A DNA stretch of 64,000 nt from Reddybacter sp041277045 (GCA_041277045.1 JBGFSY010000004.1:124001-188000); one strand, 5' to 3'; numbered from the stretch's first letter, positions 44,128-53,909 are shown. A program made the numbers and translations. Notes: generated by a model not told the origin, from the sequence alone.

Positions 44128-45165
44128 CTATAAAGCTGTCGTGAGAGATCGAGTCAGCTCGGCGGCCGAGATATTTTTACAGGCACTAGTATTTTGACCA
44201 CACCACAGCGGGCTAAAATCATTCGAACCTTGTTTTTCAGCTGCAGTGCGTAGCGCTGCCATGGCCGTGCTAGCCAGTGGAAAAACAGGTGCTGATTGAC
44301 TGATCGGGCCAAGCTCTCTTATCGCACGGTTAACAATGCCTCGAGCTGCTTGTCCCGAAAAAACATTGGTGAGTGCTGTGTGGCAGGCGGCATCACTTTT
44401 TAATGCGGTACGGTGCAGGGCGCTAGTCGTGCTTTCGGGGCAGAGTAAATACGCCGTTCCCGCCTGCACGCCAGAGGCTCCGAGAGCCATCGCAGCCTGC
44501 ACACCCTGGGCATCGACAATACCGCCAGCGGCGATCACCGGCAGTTTTACCGCCTTGACGATTTGTGGCAATAGGGCAAATGTCCCCATCTGTTGGGTCA
44601 GGTCATTGCTTAAAAAATTGCCACGATGGCCACCGGCCTCGAGCCCCTGAGCGATAATCGCATCGACACCTGCCGCCTCGAGAAACAAGGCCTCCTCAAT
44701 GGTTGTGGCGGAGGCGATAATCTTGCTGCCCCAGCTTTTCACCCGTGCCAATAATTCCTCTTCTGGTAAGCCAAAGTGAAAACTCACCACGGCTGGTTTA
44801 AAGGCTTCGACGATATCTACCGTCTCTGTGCTAAAAGGCCGGCGTTCTGGCCCAGTCGGTATAGCCTGTATATCGAGTCCGTATTCCTTGTAATAGGGCG
44901 CAAGTATTTTGCGCCAGGCGGCCTCTTGCTCAGGTTGAGGTGGCGGGGGCGTGTGAGCAAAGAAGTTGAGGTTGTAGGGCTTGCTGGTTTTCGTTCGCAG
45001 TGCCTTTAGCTCTTTGAGCAAGGTATCTTTACTGAGCATAGCGCAGGGCAGTGAACCAAGGCCGCTAGCATTAGATACGGCAATAGCCAGGGCGCTGTCT
45101 TGCACCCCAGCCATGGGGGCTTGAATAATAGGACGTTCAATGCCGAACAGCGCTTGCAGTGTCAT
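44128..45165 (-). CDS. Nitronate monooxygenase-type flavoprotein
   Basis: A 345-residue FMN-binding TIM-barrel enzyme. The family motifs IERPIIQAPMAGVQ (start), AIIAQGLEAGGHRG and VIAAGGIVDAQGVQAAMALG are clear. Members oxidise nitronates such as propionate 3-nitronate. It converges with the protease gene across 7 bases. The exact nitronate substrate is not shown. Confidence 0.9.
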   Translation of the reverse strand: MTLQALFGIERPIIQAPMAGVQDSALAIAVSNASGLGSLPCAMLSKDTLLKELKALRTKTSKPYNLNFFAHTPPPPQPEQEAAWRKILAPYYKEYGLDIQAIPTGPERRPFSTETVDIVEAFKPAVVSFHFGLPEEELLARVKSWGSKIIASATTIEEALFLEAAGVDAIIAQGLEAGGHRGNFLSNDLTQQMGTFALLPQIVKAVKLPVIAAGGIVDAQGVQAAMALGASGVQAGTAYLLCPESTTSALHRTALKSDAACHTALTNVFSGQAARGIVNRAIRELGPISQSAPVFPLASTAMAALRTAAEKQGSNDFSPLWCGQNTSACKNISAAELTRSLTTAL

Positions 45166-45231
45166 TGTTAAAAACTCTATTTTTGTTTAGACAGGCAATA
45201 CTACACGCCAAAGAGATCGCGTGACGTGGGC

Positions 45232-45256
45232 GAAAATAAATAAGGGGTCTAGTTTC
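45232..45256. repeat. Dispersed repeat copy A (GGGGTCTRGTTTC motif)
   Basis: GAAAATAAA-TAA-GGGGTCTAGTTTC. A near copy without the TAA is at 58832-58853. Similar AAAGGGGTC-type segments often flank mobile genes in gammaproteobacteria. Confidence 0.5.
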
Positions 45257-45327
45257 AGGGTGTTGACTTGGCTTGCCAGCAAGACCTGGCAGGGTATTTC
45301 GATTTCGCCAGCAAGGTGGCTAAGAAA

Positions 45328-45414
45328 TGGTACCGGAGGCCGGACTTGAACCGGCACGCTATTGCTAGCAACGGATTTTGAATCCGTCGTGTCTACCAAT
45401 TCCACCACTCCGGC
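45328..45414 (-). tRNA. tRNA-Leu (anticodon CAA)
   Basis: An 87-base class II tRNA with a long variable arm (GTTGCTAGCAATAGC). Acceptor strands GCCGGAG and CTCCGGT pair with one G-U, the anticodon loop is TTCAAAA (anticodon CAA), the T arm has GGTTCAAGTCC, and CCA is encoded at 45328-45330. Confidence 0.97.
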
Positions 45415-45442
45415 ACAGAGGGATATCTTTTAACCTTGGTAG

Positions 45443-45462
45443 CTTTTCGAATTAACGAAAAG
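45443..45462 (-). other. Hairpin in the tRNA-Leu leader
   Basis: CTTTTCG-AATTAA-CGAAAAG, a perfect 7-bp inverted repeat between the promoter and the tRNA, possibly a processing signal. Confidence 0.5.
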
Positions 45463-45489
45463 GTCTGCGCTCAGAAACGCAGGCCGGCG

Positions 45490-45517
45490 ATTATAGCAGC
45501 GACTTAGCGCGGGTCAA
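45490..45517 (-). promoter_or_regulatory. Sigma70 promoter of tRNA-Leu
   Basis: On the minus strand TTGACC (45517-45512), 16-base spacer and TATAAT (45495-45490), about 75 bases before the tRNA. The same TTGACC-16 geometry occurs at tRNA-Lys. Confidence 0.8.
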
Positions 45518-45634
45518 CCGAAACCCGCCTCTTAATGTTGTCTTGTTACATTCGCATTGCGTTGGCGTAGACCCGCGTTTTCCGTTAGGCTTGCGCGTTT
45601 TCAAGATCGCCCCTGGAACACGTCCTTAAAGCCT

Positions 45635-46702
45635 ATGCAGCGTCAGCAATTTCACTACTCTCTGCCCGATGAATTGATCGCCCGCCAGCCCACTGCCGAA
45701 CGCACGGGTAGCCGCTTGTTGGTGCTCGATGGCCCTACGGGTGAGCTTCAGCATCGTAAATTCCCCGATATTATCGACTTCGTCGAGCCGGGGGATTTAC
45801 TGGTGTTTAACGATACCCGCGTGATTCCGGCGCGCTTGTTTGGTCGCAAGGCCAGTGGTGGCGCGGTAGAGGTATTGGTCGAGCGGGTGCTCAGCGAGCA
45901 GCGTGTGTTGGCTCATGTTCGCGCCAGTAAATCGCCCAAGCCGGGTAGCGATATTGTCCTCGATGGTGGTTTTACTGTACGTATGGTGGCTCGCGAGGGT
46001 GCGCTGTTTGTTCTTGAATTTACTGGAGCGGCCACCGTTGCCGAGGTGCTGGAGCAGGTTGGCCACATGCCCCTGCCGCCCTATATTGACCGTGCCGACA
46101 CAGTCAGCGATAAAGAGCGCTACCAAACCGTTTACGCCCAGCGCCCGGGTGCAGTAGCTGCACCAACGGCGGGACTGCATTTTGATGGTGGCCTATTAGC
46201 GCGCTTAGAGGCGAAAGGTGTTAATGCAGGTTTTTCTACGCTGCATGTTGGCGCAGGCACTTTTCAGCCGGTGCGCGCCGATAATATTCTCGATCACAAA
46301 ATGCACTCCGAAACCTTAGAGGTTAATGCCGAGCTTTGTGCGCAAGTTGAGGCGACCCGAGCGGCGGGCAAGCGGGTGATTGCCGTGGGCACCACCAGTG
46401 TGCGCTGCCTTGAAACGGCCGGTGCCAGCGGCACGATGCAGCCTTTAAAGGGCGAAACCGATATTTTTATTTACCCTGGCTATGACTTTAAAATGGTTGA
46501 TGTGCTGATCACCAACTTTCATTTGCCCGAGTCAACGCTATTAATGCTGGTCTCGGCCTTTGCCGGTTATAAAGCTGTTATGCATGCCTATCAAGAAGCT
46601 GTCGAAGAGCGCTATCGCTTTTTCAGTTACGGCGATGCCATGTTTATTACACGCAACTCCAGCGCTGACAAACCCTTGTCTCAAACAAAGAATGCCCTAT
46701 GA
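45635..46702 (+). CDS. queA: tRNA preQ1(34) S-adenosylmethionine ribosyltransferase-isomerase
   Basis: A 355-residue enzyme that adds the ribose of SAM to preQ1 in tRNA. MQRQQFHYSLPDELIARQPT is the family start; conserved segments FNDTRVIPARLFG, APTAGLHF and TNFHLPESTLLMLV are seen. The ATG at 45635 is chosen because the family begins there; the earlier ATG at 45557 would add an unlike extension. It overlaps tgt by 4 bases (ATGA). Confidence 0.96.
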   Translation: MQRQQFHYSLPDELIARQPTAERTGSRLLVLDGPTGELQHRKFPDIIDFVEPGDLLVFNDTRVIPARLFGRKASGGAVEVLVERVLSEQRVLAHVRASKSPKPGSDIVLDGGFTVRMVAREGALFVLEFTGAATVAEVLEQVGHMPLPPYIDRADTVSDKERYQTVYAQRPGAVAAPTAGLHFDGGLLARLEAKGVNAGFSTLHVGAGTFQPVRADNILDHKMHSETLEVNAELCAQVEATRAAGKRVIAVGTTSVRCLETAGASGTMQPLKGETDIFIYPGYDFKMVDVLITNFHLPESTLLMLVSAFAGYKAVMHAYQEAVEERYRFFSYGDAMFITRNSSADKPLSQTKNAL

Positions 46703-47823
46703 AATTTGAACTTGATACCACCGATACAACCAGTCATGGTGTTGCCCGACGTGGGAGGCTGACATTCCCCCGTGGCGTGGTCGAGACACCGGCCTTTATG
46801 CCGGTCGGCACTTACGGCACGGTGAAGGGCATGCTGCCGAAAGATATTGAAGCCATCGGTGCCGATATGATTCTCGGCAACACCTTCCATTTAATGCTGC
46901 GCCCCGGTACTGAGGTGATTAAAGCCCACGGTGACCTGCACGATTTTATGCAGTGGCAGGGGCCGATTTTGACTGACTCCGGTGGCTTTCAGGTTTTCAG
47001 CCTGGGTGCGATGCGCAAAATCACCGAGGCCGGCGTGTCCTTCCGCTCGCCCATTGACGGCAGTGCAGTGTTTCTCGACCCGGAAAAATCCATGCAGGTG
47101 CAGCGTGATTTAGGTGCTGATGTGGTGATGGTATTTGATGAATGCACCCCTTACCCGGCGACCGAGAGCGAGGCGCGCACTTCAATGGAGCTATCTATGC
47201 GCTGGGCGCAGCGCAGTAAAGATGGCCACGGCGATAATCCCTCGGCCTTGTTTGGCATTGTCCAGGGCGGTATGCACGAGTCACTGCGCCGTGAGTCCAT
47301 CGCCGGTTTAAAGGCTATTGGTTTTGACGGCTATGCCATTGGTGGATTGTCGGTGGGCGAGCCGAAAGAGGACATGCTGCGCGTGCTTGATTGTCTGTCG
47401 CCAGAAATGCCCGTCGACAAACCCCACTATTTAATGGGTGTCGGCAAACCGGGGGATATTCTCGAGGCGGTGCGCCGTGGCATCGATATGTTCGACTGTG
47501 TGATGCCGACTCGCAATGCCCGCAACGGCCACCTCTTTACCAGCAGCGGTGTGATTAAAATTCGCAATGCCGTCCACCGCCACGACACTGGCCCGCTAGA
47601 TGTGAATTGTGGTTGCTACACCTGTGAGAATTTTAGCCGCGCTTATTTGCACCACCTCGACAAGTGCAAAGAAATTCTCGGTGCCCAGCTCAATACCATC
47701 CACAATTTGCGTTATTACCAAACCTTGATGGCAGATATTCGCGTTGCGATTGAGACCCATCGGCTCGATGATTTTGCCGATGAGTTTTATCGACAACAAG
47801 CGGGCGGCAAGCCGGTAGCCTAA
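46699..47823 (+). CDS. tgt: tRNA-guanine transglycosylase
   Basis: A 374-residue TIM-barrel enzyme that exchanges guanine 34 for preQ1. The catalytic segment LTDSGGFQVFSLG, substrate-binding GGLSVGEPK and zinc site CGCYTCENFSRAYLHHLDKC are seen. It directly follows queA. In many relatives yajC comes next; here a promoter and secD follow. Confidence 0.97.
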   Translation: MKFELDTTDTTSHGVARRGRLTFPRGVVETPAFMPVGTYGTVKGMLPKDIEAIGADMILGNTFHLMLRPGTEVIKAHGDLHDFMQWQGPILTDSGGFQVFSLGAMRKITEAGVSFRSPIDGSAVFLDPEKSMQVQRDLGADVVMVFDECTPYPATESEARTSMELSMRWAQRSKDGHGDNPSALFGIVQGGMHESLRRESIAGLKAIGFDGYAIGGLSVGEPKEDMLRVLDCLSPEMPVDKPHYLMGVGKPGDILEAVRRGIDMFDCVMPTRNARNGHLFTSSGVIKIRNAVHRHDTGPLDVNCGCYTCENFSRAYLHHLDKCKEILGAQLNTIHNLRYYQTLMADIRVAIETHRLDDFADEFYRQQAGGKPVA

Positions 47824-47838
47824 ATTTTTTGTGGAGGG

Positions 47839-47866
47839 TGGGCAAGGTGGCGAATTGCCCTATAAT
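47839..47866 (+). promoter_or_regulatory. Promoter with overlapping inverted repeat before secD
   Basis: TGGGCA (47839-47844) and TATAAT (47861-47866) are separated by 16 bases. GGGCAA and TTGCCC form an inverted repeat in the spacer region (47840-47860), a possible operator or attenuating hairpin. Confidence 0.6.
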
Positions 47867-47902
47867 GCGCCACCGTTACAGGGATAAAAGAAGCATAAAT
47901 TA

Positions 47903-49756
47903 ATGAATCGTTACCCGCTCTGGAAGTACTTACTGATTTTACTGGTGGTCGTTGCAGGCTTTATTTATGCACTGCCCAATCGCTATGCCCCCGACCCCGC
48001 TATTCAGCTGTCCGGGCAGAGTGGCTCAATGGTTATGGACGAAAGTCTTATGCAACAGGCGACCACTGCATTGGATGAGGCCGGCATCGCCTACTTTGGT
48101 GAGCTGGTGAATGGCAAAAGCGTGCTGATTCGCCTGCGCGACGCCGAGCAGCAACTGGCGGCCAAAAGTGTCGTGCAACAAGCCCTCGGCCTCGACTATG
48201 TCGTTGCCTTGAACCTTGCCTCGAATACACCCGAATGGCTGGCCGACCTTGGCGGTGCGCCGATGAAGCTGGGTCTCGATCTCAGTGGTGGTGTGCACTT
48301 TCTGTTACAGGTCGACACAGCGTCAGTCATCAGCACGCATCTTGATACTCGTTTGAGCGAGGCCAAGGCGGCCCTGCGTGAAGCGCGTATTCGCTATAAA
48401 TCAGCCAGTCTAAAAGATCAGGTGTTGACCTTTTCTTTTACGAAAGAAGAATGGCAAGATCAGGCGACTTCGCTGATTCGTAAGGAGTTTCGCGACTTGC
48501 TGCCGACTGAGAGTCAGAATGGCAGCCTGTTTGTCGTCAGCGCGACCATGTCTACGGCTGCGGTAAAAGAGAAAGAAGAATATGCCGTCGCACAAAACAT
48601 CACCACACTGCGCAAGCGGGTGAATGAGTTGGGTGTGTCGGAGCCCATTGTGCAGCGCCAGGGGCGAGATCGCATCGTTGTTGAATTGCCGGGGGTGCAG
48701 GATACCGCCGAAGCGAAGCGTATTATCGGTAAGACGGCCAATCTTGAATTTCGCCTCGAGGCGAAGCCGGGGCAGATTGCCGGCCGTGAAGAGTTTACTT
48801 TTCGCAGCGAGTCTGAGCGTGGGCGCCAGGCCTGGTTAGAAAAGAAAGTGGTTATCAGCGGTGACAGTGTCACCAATGCCAATGCCGGTTATGACGAAAA
48901 TGGTCGAGCCCAAGTGGATATCACCTTGGATGCTGGCGGTGGTCGCTCCATGCATTACGCCACGCGCAGCAATATTAAGCGCGGCCTGGGTGTGCTGTTT
49001 ATCGAGTCGAAAGCGCGACTGGAAACACAACGCAATGAGGCGGGTGAAGAGGTGTCCGTCGCCGTGCCCTATGTTGAAAAAACCATTATTAGTCTGGCAA
49101 CTATTCAAAGTGCCCTGGGTGTGCAGTTTCGGGTGACCGGCCTCGACAGCCCTGGGGAAGCCTCTGAACTGGCTCTTTTACTGCGCGCGGGTGCATTGGC
49201 TGCCCCTATGTATTTTGTTGAAGAGCGCACCATTGGCCCTTCATTAGGTGCGGAAAATATTTCTATCGGCGTTAAATCGGTGCAGTTCGGTTTGGCGATT
49301 GTCGCCGTCTTTATGCTGATCTACTACCGGGTCTTCGGTGTGTTTGCCAATCTCGCTCTGGGTTTAAACCTGGTGCTGCTGATCGCGGCGATGTCTTTAT
49401 TGGGTGCCACACTGACCCTGCCGGGTATTGCCGGCATCGTGTTGACGGTGGGCATGGCGGTGGATGCCAACGTGCTAATTTTCTCGCGCATCCGTGAAGA
49501 GTTGAAAAATGGTGAGACCATACAGGGGGCCATTCACGCCGGCTACGACCGCGCCTTCGTCTCGATTATCGATGCCAACGTCACCACCCTCATCGTTGCC
49601 GTCATTCTCTATGCCGTCGGCTCTGGCCCGGTGCAGGGTTTTGCAGTGACCCTGTCGCTGGGTATTTTAACCTCGATGTTTACCGCGATTATGGGTACCC
49701 GGGCCCTGGCCAACCTGGTCTATGGTGGCCGCAATGTTGAGAAGCTTTGGATATAG
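47903..49756 (+). CDS. secD: Protein translocase subunit SecD
   Basis: A 617-residue inner-membrane protein that uses the proton gradient to assist Sec export. First membrane helix (PLWKYLLILLVVVAGFIYAL), large periplasmic domain with MKLGLDLSGGVHFLLQVDT, and five C-terminal helices with GMAVDANVLIFSRIREELKN. Length fits. No yajC precedes it. Confidence 0.97.
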   Translation: MNRYPLWKYLLILLVVVAGFIYALPNRYAPDPAIQLSGQSGSMVMDESLMQQATTALDEAGIAYFGELVNGKSVLIRLRDAEQQLAAKSVVQQALGLDYVVALNLASNTPEWLADLGGAPMKLGLDLSGGVHFLLQVDTASVISTHLDTRLSEAKAALREARIRYKSASLKDQVLTFSFTKEEWQDQATSLIRKEFRDLLPTESQNGSLFVVSATMSTAAVKEKEEYAVAQNITTLRKRVNELGVSEPIVQRQGRDRIVVELPGVQDTAEAKRIIGKTANLEFRLEAKPGQIAGREEFTFRSESERGRQAWLEKKVVISGDSVTNANAGYDENGRAQVDITLDAGGGRSMHYATRSNIKRGLGVLFIESKARLETQRNEAGEEVSVAVPYVEKTIISLATIQSALGVQFRVTGLDSPGEASELALLLRAGALAAPMYFVEERTIGPSLGAENISIGVKSVQFGLAIVAVFMLIYYRVFGVFANLALGLNLVLLIAAMSLLGATLTLPGIAGIVLTVGMAVDANVLIFSRIREELKNGETIQGAIHAGYDRAFVSIIDANVTTLIVAVILYAVGSGPVQGFAVTLSLGILTSMFTAIMGTRALANLVYGGRNVEKLWI

Positions 49757-49813
49757 TCCTTGCTGTAAATAGCGAGTGTGACTGTTAGAAATGAAGACGA
49801 CTGGAAGGCAATT

Positions 49814-50767
49814 ATGAGCGAACAGCGTATTTACGATTTTATGGGACGCCGCCGTCTGGCAGCGATTGGCTCGGTGCTACTGCTGATTGTGGCCATTGGC
49901 TCGCTGGCAACAAAGGGCTTGGTGCTTGGCCTGGACTTTACTGGGGGTACACAGATAGAAGTGGGTTATCAGCAAGCTGCTGAGTTAAAAGTGGTGCGTT
50001 CGGCTCTGGAGCAGGGTGGTTTCAAAAACCCAGTAGTGGTGCACTTTGGTACCGAGCAGGATGTGTTAATTCGCTTACAGGAACAGCAGGAGACAATCTC
50101 GTCTGAAAACGCCGAGGGTGAGCCCAAGGTGGCGTTATCTGATAAGGTGATGACAGTGCTTAAGGTGGCTAATCCGGCCGTTGAACTGCGGCGCATCGAA
50201 TACGTTGGTCCACAAATTGGTGAGGAATTACGCGATGACGGTGGCCTGGGTATGCTTGCCGCCTTGGCTGTGGTGATGCTGTATGTGGCGATTCGCTTTC
50301 AGTATAAATTCTCCATCGCCGCTGTTAGCGCCCTGGTTCACGATGTGATTATCACGCTGGGTTTCTTTTCACTGTTTAATGTTGAATTTGATCTCACCGT
50401 ACTGGCGGCAGTGTTGGCGGTGATCGGTTACTCGTTAAATGACACCATCGTGGTGTCTGACCGCATTCGCGAAAACTTTCGCCTGTTGCGCGTTGCCGAG
50501 GCCAGTGAGGTGATTAATGAATCGCTGACCCAAACCCTGGGCCGTACCATTATCACCTCCTTAACGACGCTGTTGGTGCTCTTTGCCTTGTTCTTTATTG
50601 GTGGCGAGCTCATCCACAACTTTTCAATTGCTCTGATCGTCGGTGTAGCGGTGGGTACTTATTCATCGATTTATGTCGCGGCAAATATATTGCTGACGAT
50701 GAATATTAGTCGAGAAGACTTAATGCCGACGGAGAAAGAAGGTGCTGAATTTGATGGTTTACCTTAA
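49814..50767 (+). CDS. secF: Protein translocase subunit SecF
   Basis: A 317-residue membrane protein with one N-terminal helix, a periplasmic domain and five C-terminal helices (GLDFTGGTQIEVGYQ; IGYSLNDTIVVSDRIREN). The ATG at 49814, preceded by GGAAGG 5 bases upstream, is preferred to an ATG 12 codons earlier. It follows secD after 57 bases. Confidence 0.96.
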   Translation: MSEQRIYDFMGRRRLAAIGSVLLLIVAIGSLATKGLVLGLDFTGGTQIEVGYQQAAELKVVRSALEQGGFKNPVVVHFGTEQDVLIRLQEQQETISSENAEGEPKVALSDKVMTVLKVANPAVELRRIEYVGPQIGEELRDDGGLGMLAALAVVMLYVAIRFQYKFSIAAVSALVHDVIITLGFFSLFNVEFDLTVLAAVLAVIGYSLNDTIVVSDRIRENFRLLRVAEASEVINESLTQTLGRTIITSLTTLLVLFALFFIGGELIHNFSIALIVGVAVGTYSSIYVAANILLTMNISREDLMPTEKEGAEFDGLP

Positions 50768-50796
50768 AGGCTTATTTTTTCTTTAATTTGACTGAT

Positions 50797-50827
50797 AAAA
50801 AAGCCCGCTACTACAGTGGGCTTTTTT
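50797..50827. terminator. Bidirectional rho-independent terminator after secF
   Basis: AAAAAAGCCC and GGGCTTTTTT pair around CTACTACAGT-type inner sequence. T tracts on both strands allow use by secF and by the convergent M13 peptidase gene. Confidence 0.85.
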
Positions 50828-51000
50828 ATAGCATGTACGGTTGCCCGTTTATTCGACAGGCGCTGGGCAAAACTTCCCTCTAAAGGTCATGCCGATAAAG
50901 GCGAGATAGATTTCAACACTATCATTGCAACTAAGGGTAAAGGCGATAGGAACAAATTCGTTGTAAGGATTTGAATTTGTACCGTGTTAATTAGCCTTGA

Positions 51001-53049
51001 TTACCAGATTCTAACTCGCTGTTCAGGGGGTAGATACATGCCATCACCTACCTGTACATCGAAGGCTGAATAGAAGGCATCGATATTCGGCACCACACCG
51101 TTAACCCGGAATTCTGGTGGCGAATGGGGATCGGTTTTGATCAAACGTTCTACCATCTCGGGTCGCCGTTTAACACGCCAGGCCTGTGCCCAGCCGAGAA
51201 ACACCCGCTGTTGCCCGCTGAACTTACCCATTGTTGGCGCGGGTTTACCCTGCAGTGATAGTTCGTAGGCTTTAAGGGCAATACTCAGCCCACCCAGGTC
51301 ACCAATGTTTTCGCCGAGAGTTAATTCGCCATTAATGGGTAGATCGGGGAGGGGTTCGTAAGCACCATATTGTTTGATTAAATGACGGGTGCGTTGTTCA
51401 AAGTGCTGGCGGTCTTCATCGCTCCACCAGTTTTCAAGGTTGCCTTCGCCGGTGTATTTACTGCCCTGATCGTCAAAACCGTGGCCGATTTCGTGGCCGA
51501 TTACACCACCGATGCCGCCGTAATTCACCGCATCGTCGGCATTAATATCAAAAAATGGTGGTTGTAGTATGGCAGCGGGAAAGACAATTTCGTTCATCCC
51601 CGGATTGTAGTAGGCGTTGACCTTTTGCGGCGCCATAAACCATTCACTGCGATCGACGGCTTTGCCAAGCTTGTCGATTTGCAGTTGATGATTAAATTGA
51701 TTGGCGCGACGAATATTGCCGAGCAGCTCGTCGGCCTTAATTTCAAGGCTGGAATAGTCTTTCCACTTATCGGGGTAGCCAATTTTTGGGGTGAAAGTGG
51801 CAAGCTTTTCGAGGGCTTTTTCACGGGTGGCAGGGCTCATCCACTCCAGCTCACTAATCGATACACGATAGGCGGCGATTAACTGCTCGACCAGTTCAAC
51901 CATGCGCGCCTTGGCCTCGGGGGGGAAGTGTTTGGCGACATAGAGCTGGCCGAGCAATTCGCCGATGTTGGCATTAATACTGTTAACGGCGCGCTTCCAG
52001 CGCGGTTGCTGCTCGGGTTGACCGCTCAGAGTACGCTGGTAAAAGTCAAAACTCAGCTGCTCGTAGGCCTCGGGCAAATAGGCCGCGTAGGTGTTGAGCA
52101 CTTTAAAGCGCAGGTAATCTTGCCACTGCTTAACGCTAGTGTCGGTGAATATCTGATTCAGAGCTTGGGCGTAAGTGGGTTGGCGTACTATAACTTCGTT
52201 TTGCCCGCTAATGCCGAGCCCGTCGAGAAACAGCTTGAGTTGATAGTCGGGTAGCAATGTTTGCAGGGCTGGGCCACTGAGTTTGTTGTAAGTAAGATCA
52301 CTGTCTCTATTGTCGACCCGGCTCCAGTGTTTTGCCGCCAGTGCCGTTTCGATAGCAATAATATTGTCGACGCTTTGCGCGCTGACTTTGGCCTTGGCCA
52401 GTGTCATTAATTGATCAATATACGTGCGGTATTTTTTCAGGATTTCCTGCCCGCGCTCTGTTTCATCAAAGTAGTAATCGCGGTCGGGCAGGCCGAGCCC
52501 AGACTGGGTAAAGTAGACAATGTATTGGGTGGAGTCTTTCGCATCTTGATCGACCCAGAAATTTAAGGGTGAATCGATACCAAAAACATTGCTGCGGCCA
52601 AAGTAGCTGGCGACGTCGGCGTGAGTTTCCATAATTTCGATCAGTACCAGCTCGGTGGCCAGCGGCGCCAGGTCGCGCTCGGTGATGGCCTCGGTGTCGA
52701 GAAAGGCTTTGTAGTAATTGCCAATACCTTGCTGGGCGGCATCTTCAGTCTCGTTGTTGGCGGCCTCCTGAATAATCACCTGCAATTGTTCGAGGCTTTT
52801 TTCATGGAGAATACTGAAGGAGCCCCAGGAAGATTTGTCGGCGGGTATTTCAGTTTCGCGCATCCAGCGGCCATTGGCGTAGGCGAAGAAGTCGTCCTGG
52901 GGGCGAACACTCGAGTCCATACCCCGCAGGGCGAGACCTGATGGATTGCGCTTTTCCTCAGTAGTTTTACTATCACAGCCGCCAAGTAATAACAGGCAAA
53001 ATAGGCTGCTAAACAAGGTGGTTTTTAGGGCATAAGACTTTTTATTCAT
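51001..53049 (-). CDS. M13 family metallopeptidase lipoprotein (neprilysin-like)
   Basis: A 682-residue zinc peptidase. Signal peptide with lipobox LGGC near residue 25, so membrane-anchored. The large M13 N-terminal region starts DDFFAYANGRWMRETEIPAD; the zinc site is VIGHEIGHGFDDQGSKY with the later ENIGDLGG supplying the third ligand, and NAYYNPGMNEIVFPAAIL is the substrate-binding strand. It degrades short peptides in the periplasm. The ATG at 53049, after AGGGAACC, is used rather than one 21 codons upstream. Confidence 0.93.
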   Translation of the reverse strand: MNKKSYALKTTLFSSLFCLLLLGGCDSKTTEEKRNPSGLALRGMDSSVRPQDDFFAYANGRWMRETEIPADKSSWGSFSILHEKSLEQLQVIIQEAANNETEDAAQQGIGNYYKAFLDTEAITERDLAPLATELVLIEIMETHADVASYFGRSNVFGIDSPLNFWVDQDAKDSTQYIVYFTQSGLGLPDRDYYFDETERGQEILKKYRTYIDQLMTLAKAKVSAQSVDNIIAIETALAAKHWSRVDNRDSDLTYNKLSGPALQTLLPDYQLKLFLDGLGISGQNEVIVRQPTYAQALNQIFTDTSVKQWQDYLRFKVLNTYAAYLPEAYEQLSFDFYQRTLSGQPEQQPRWKRAVNSINANIGELLGQLYVAKHFPPEAKARMVELVEQLIAAYRVSISELEWMSPATREKALEKLATFTPKIGYPDKWKDYSSLEIKADELLGNIRRANQFNHQLQIDKLGKAVDRSEWFMAPQKVNAYYNPGMNEIVFPAAILQPPFFDINADDAVNYGGIGGVIGHEIGHGFDDQGSKYTGEGNLENWWSDEDRQHFEQRTRHLIKQYGAYEPLPDLPINGELTLGENIGDLGGLSIALKAYELSLQGKPAPTMGKFSGQQRVFLGWAQAWRVKRRPEMVERLIKTDPHSPPEFRVNGVVPNIDAFYSAFDVQVGDGMYLPPEQRVRIW

Positions 53050-53356
53050 TAATGGTTCCCTGGGTTTAACTGAGTGTTTTTGCCGGGTGATGATTGCGGC
53101 TCGTCGGGGCAAAAGCTAAGCACGGCATACTAACACTGGCAGCACCGGGAGTGCTGGGGCAATAAAAAGCTAAAAGAAGGGTGAAGAAAATGAAGATGAC
53201 GCGGGCGCAATACCGGATTTAATGCAGAGTGTAGGTAGGATTTTATACGGGGGCTGATTGTCGGAGCTTAAGTGTGGCGGGGGGCTGTGACCAGAACTGA
53301 TCCTGGGGAGCTTGAAGCCAGCTTCCCAGGCGCAAGGGTTTGTCTTTGCAAAAGGG
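53050..53356. other. Intergenic region between M13 peptidase and DoxX genes
   Basis: 307 bases without a supported gene. A stem at 53302-53330 (described separately) lies just after the doxX stop, and the promoter of the M13 peptidase should be in the left part. Confidence 0.5.
53302..53330 (-). other. Hairpin downstream of doxX
   Basis: CCTGGGGAGCT and AGCTTCCCAGG pair over 11 bp around a 7-base loop (one G-T). No T run follows on the minus strand, so it is an mRNA 3' stability element or a weak terminator. Confidence 0.45.
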
Positions 53357-53791
53357 TTAAGCGAACTTGGCCGCTTTGAGACTAAACTTGCCAGAACCCA
53401 AGCCGGTCATGCACAGCAGGCCGCCGATGATGGCCATATTTTTCATAAACATGTGCTGTTGGGCCATCATTTGCTGGGCATCTTCGATATTCCAGTAGGG
53501 GTGAAAAATCACTGTAACGGGTATCAGGAAGAGGGCGATGGTCAGCGCGGCTAGGCGGGCATGCCAGCCGAGCAACAACATCAGGCCGCCACCTAGCTCA
53601 ATAATAATGGTCAGTACCAATAGCACATCGACCATCGGTAACCCTTTGCTGGCCATGTAGCCGGAGACCGTCGAGAAACCCATTATTTTGTGCACACCAG
53701 CGGGAATAAAAAGTGCCGCAAATAACATGCGCCCAAGAATGGGGCCAAAACGCTGGGCGATGATGTTTGAATTGGTCAGAAAGGTGCTCAT
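53357..53791 (-). CDS. DoxX family membrane protein
   Basis: A 144-residue protein with four hydrophobic segments and the family start GRMLFAALFIPAGVHKIMGF. The loop YWNIEDAQQMMAQQHMFMKN is also typical. DoxX-type proteins often take part in redox or sulfur handling, but the role of this one is unknown. It lies downstream of the helicase gene on the same strand, separated by a terminator-like stem. Confidence 0.85.
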   Translation of the reverse strand: MSTFLTNSNIIAQRFGPILGRMLFAALFIPAGVHKIMGFSTVSGYMASKGLPMVDVLLVLTIIIELGGGLMLLLGWHARLAALTIALFLIPVTVIFHPYWNIEDAQQMMAQQHMFMKNMAIIGGLLCMTGLGSGKFSLKAAKFA

Positions 53792-53839
53792 GGTTTATCT
53801 CCAGTTTTTTTATTCGTTAAAACTGCCGCTGAAATAAAG

Positions 53840-53867
53840 TGCCTGAATCGTAGTCGTCCATCAGGCA
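53840..53867 (-). terminator. Terminator-like hairpin after the DEAD-box helicase gene
   Basis: TGCCTGA and TCAGGCA pair (7 bp) around 14 bases; on the minus strand it is followed by CTTTATTTC. It lies between the helicase stop (53910) and the doxX start. Confidence 0.5.
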
Positions 53868-53909
53868 TCTTATTTTAGATCTTTATTTCTGCGGCTGTTT
53901 CTTTGGCTG

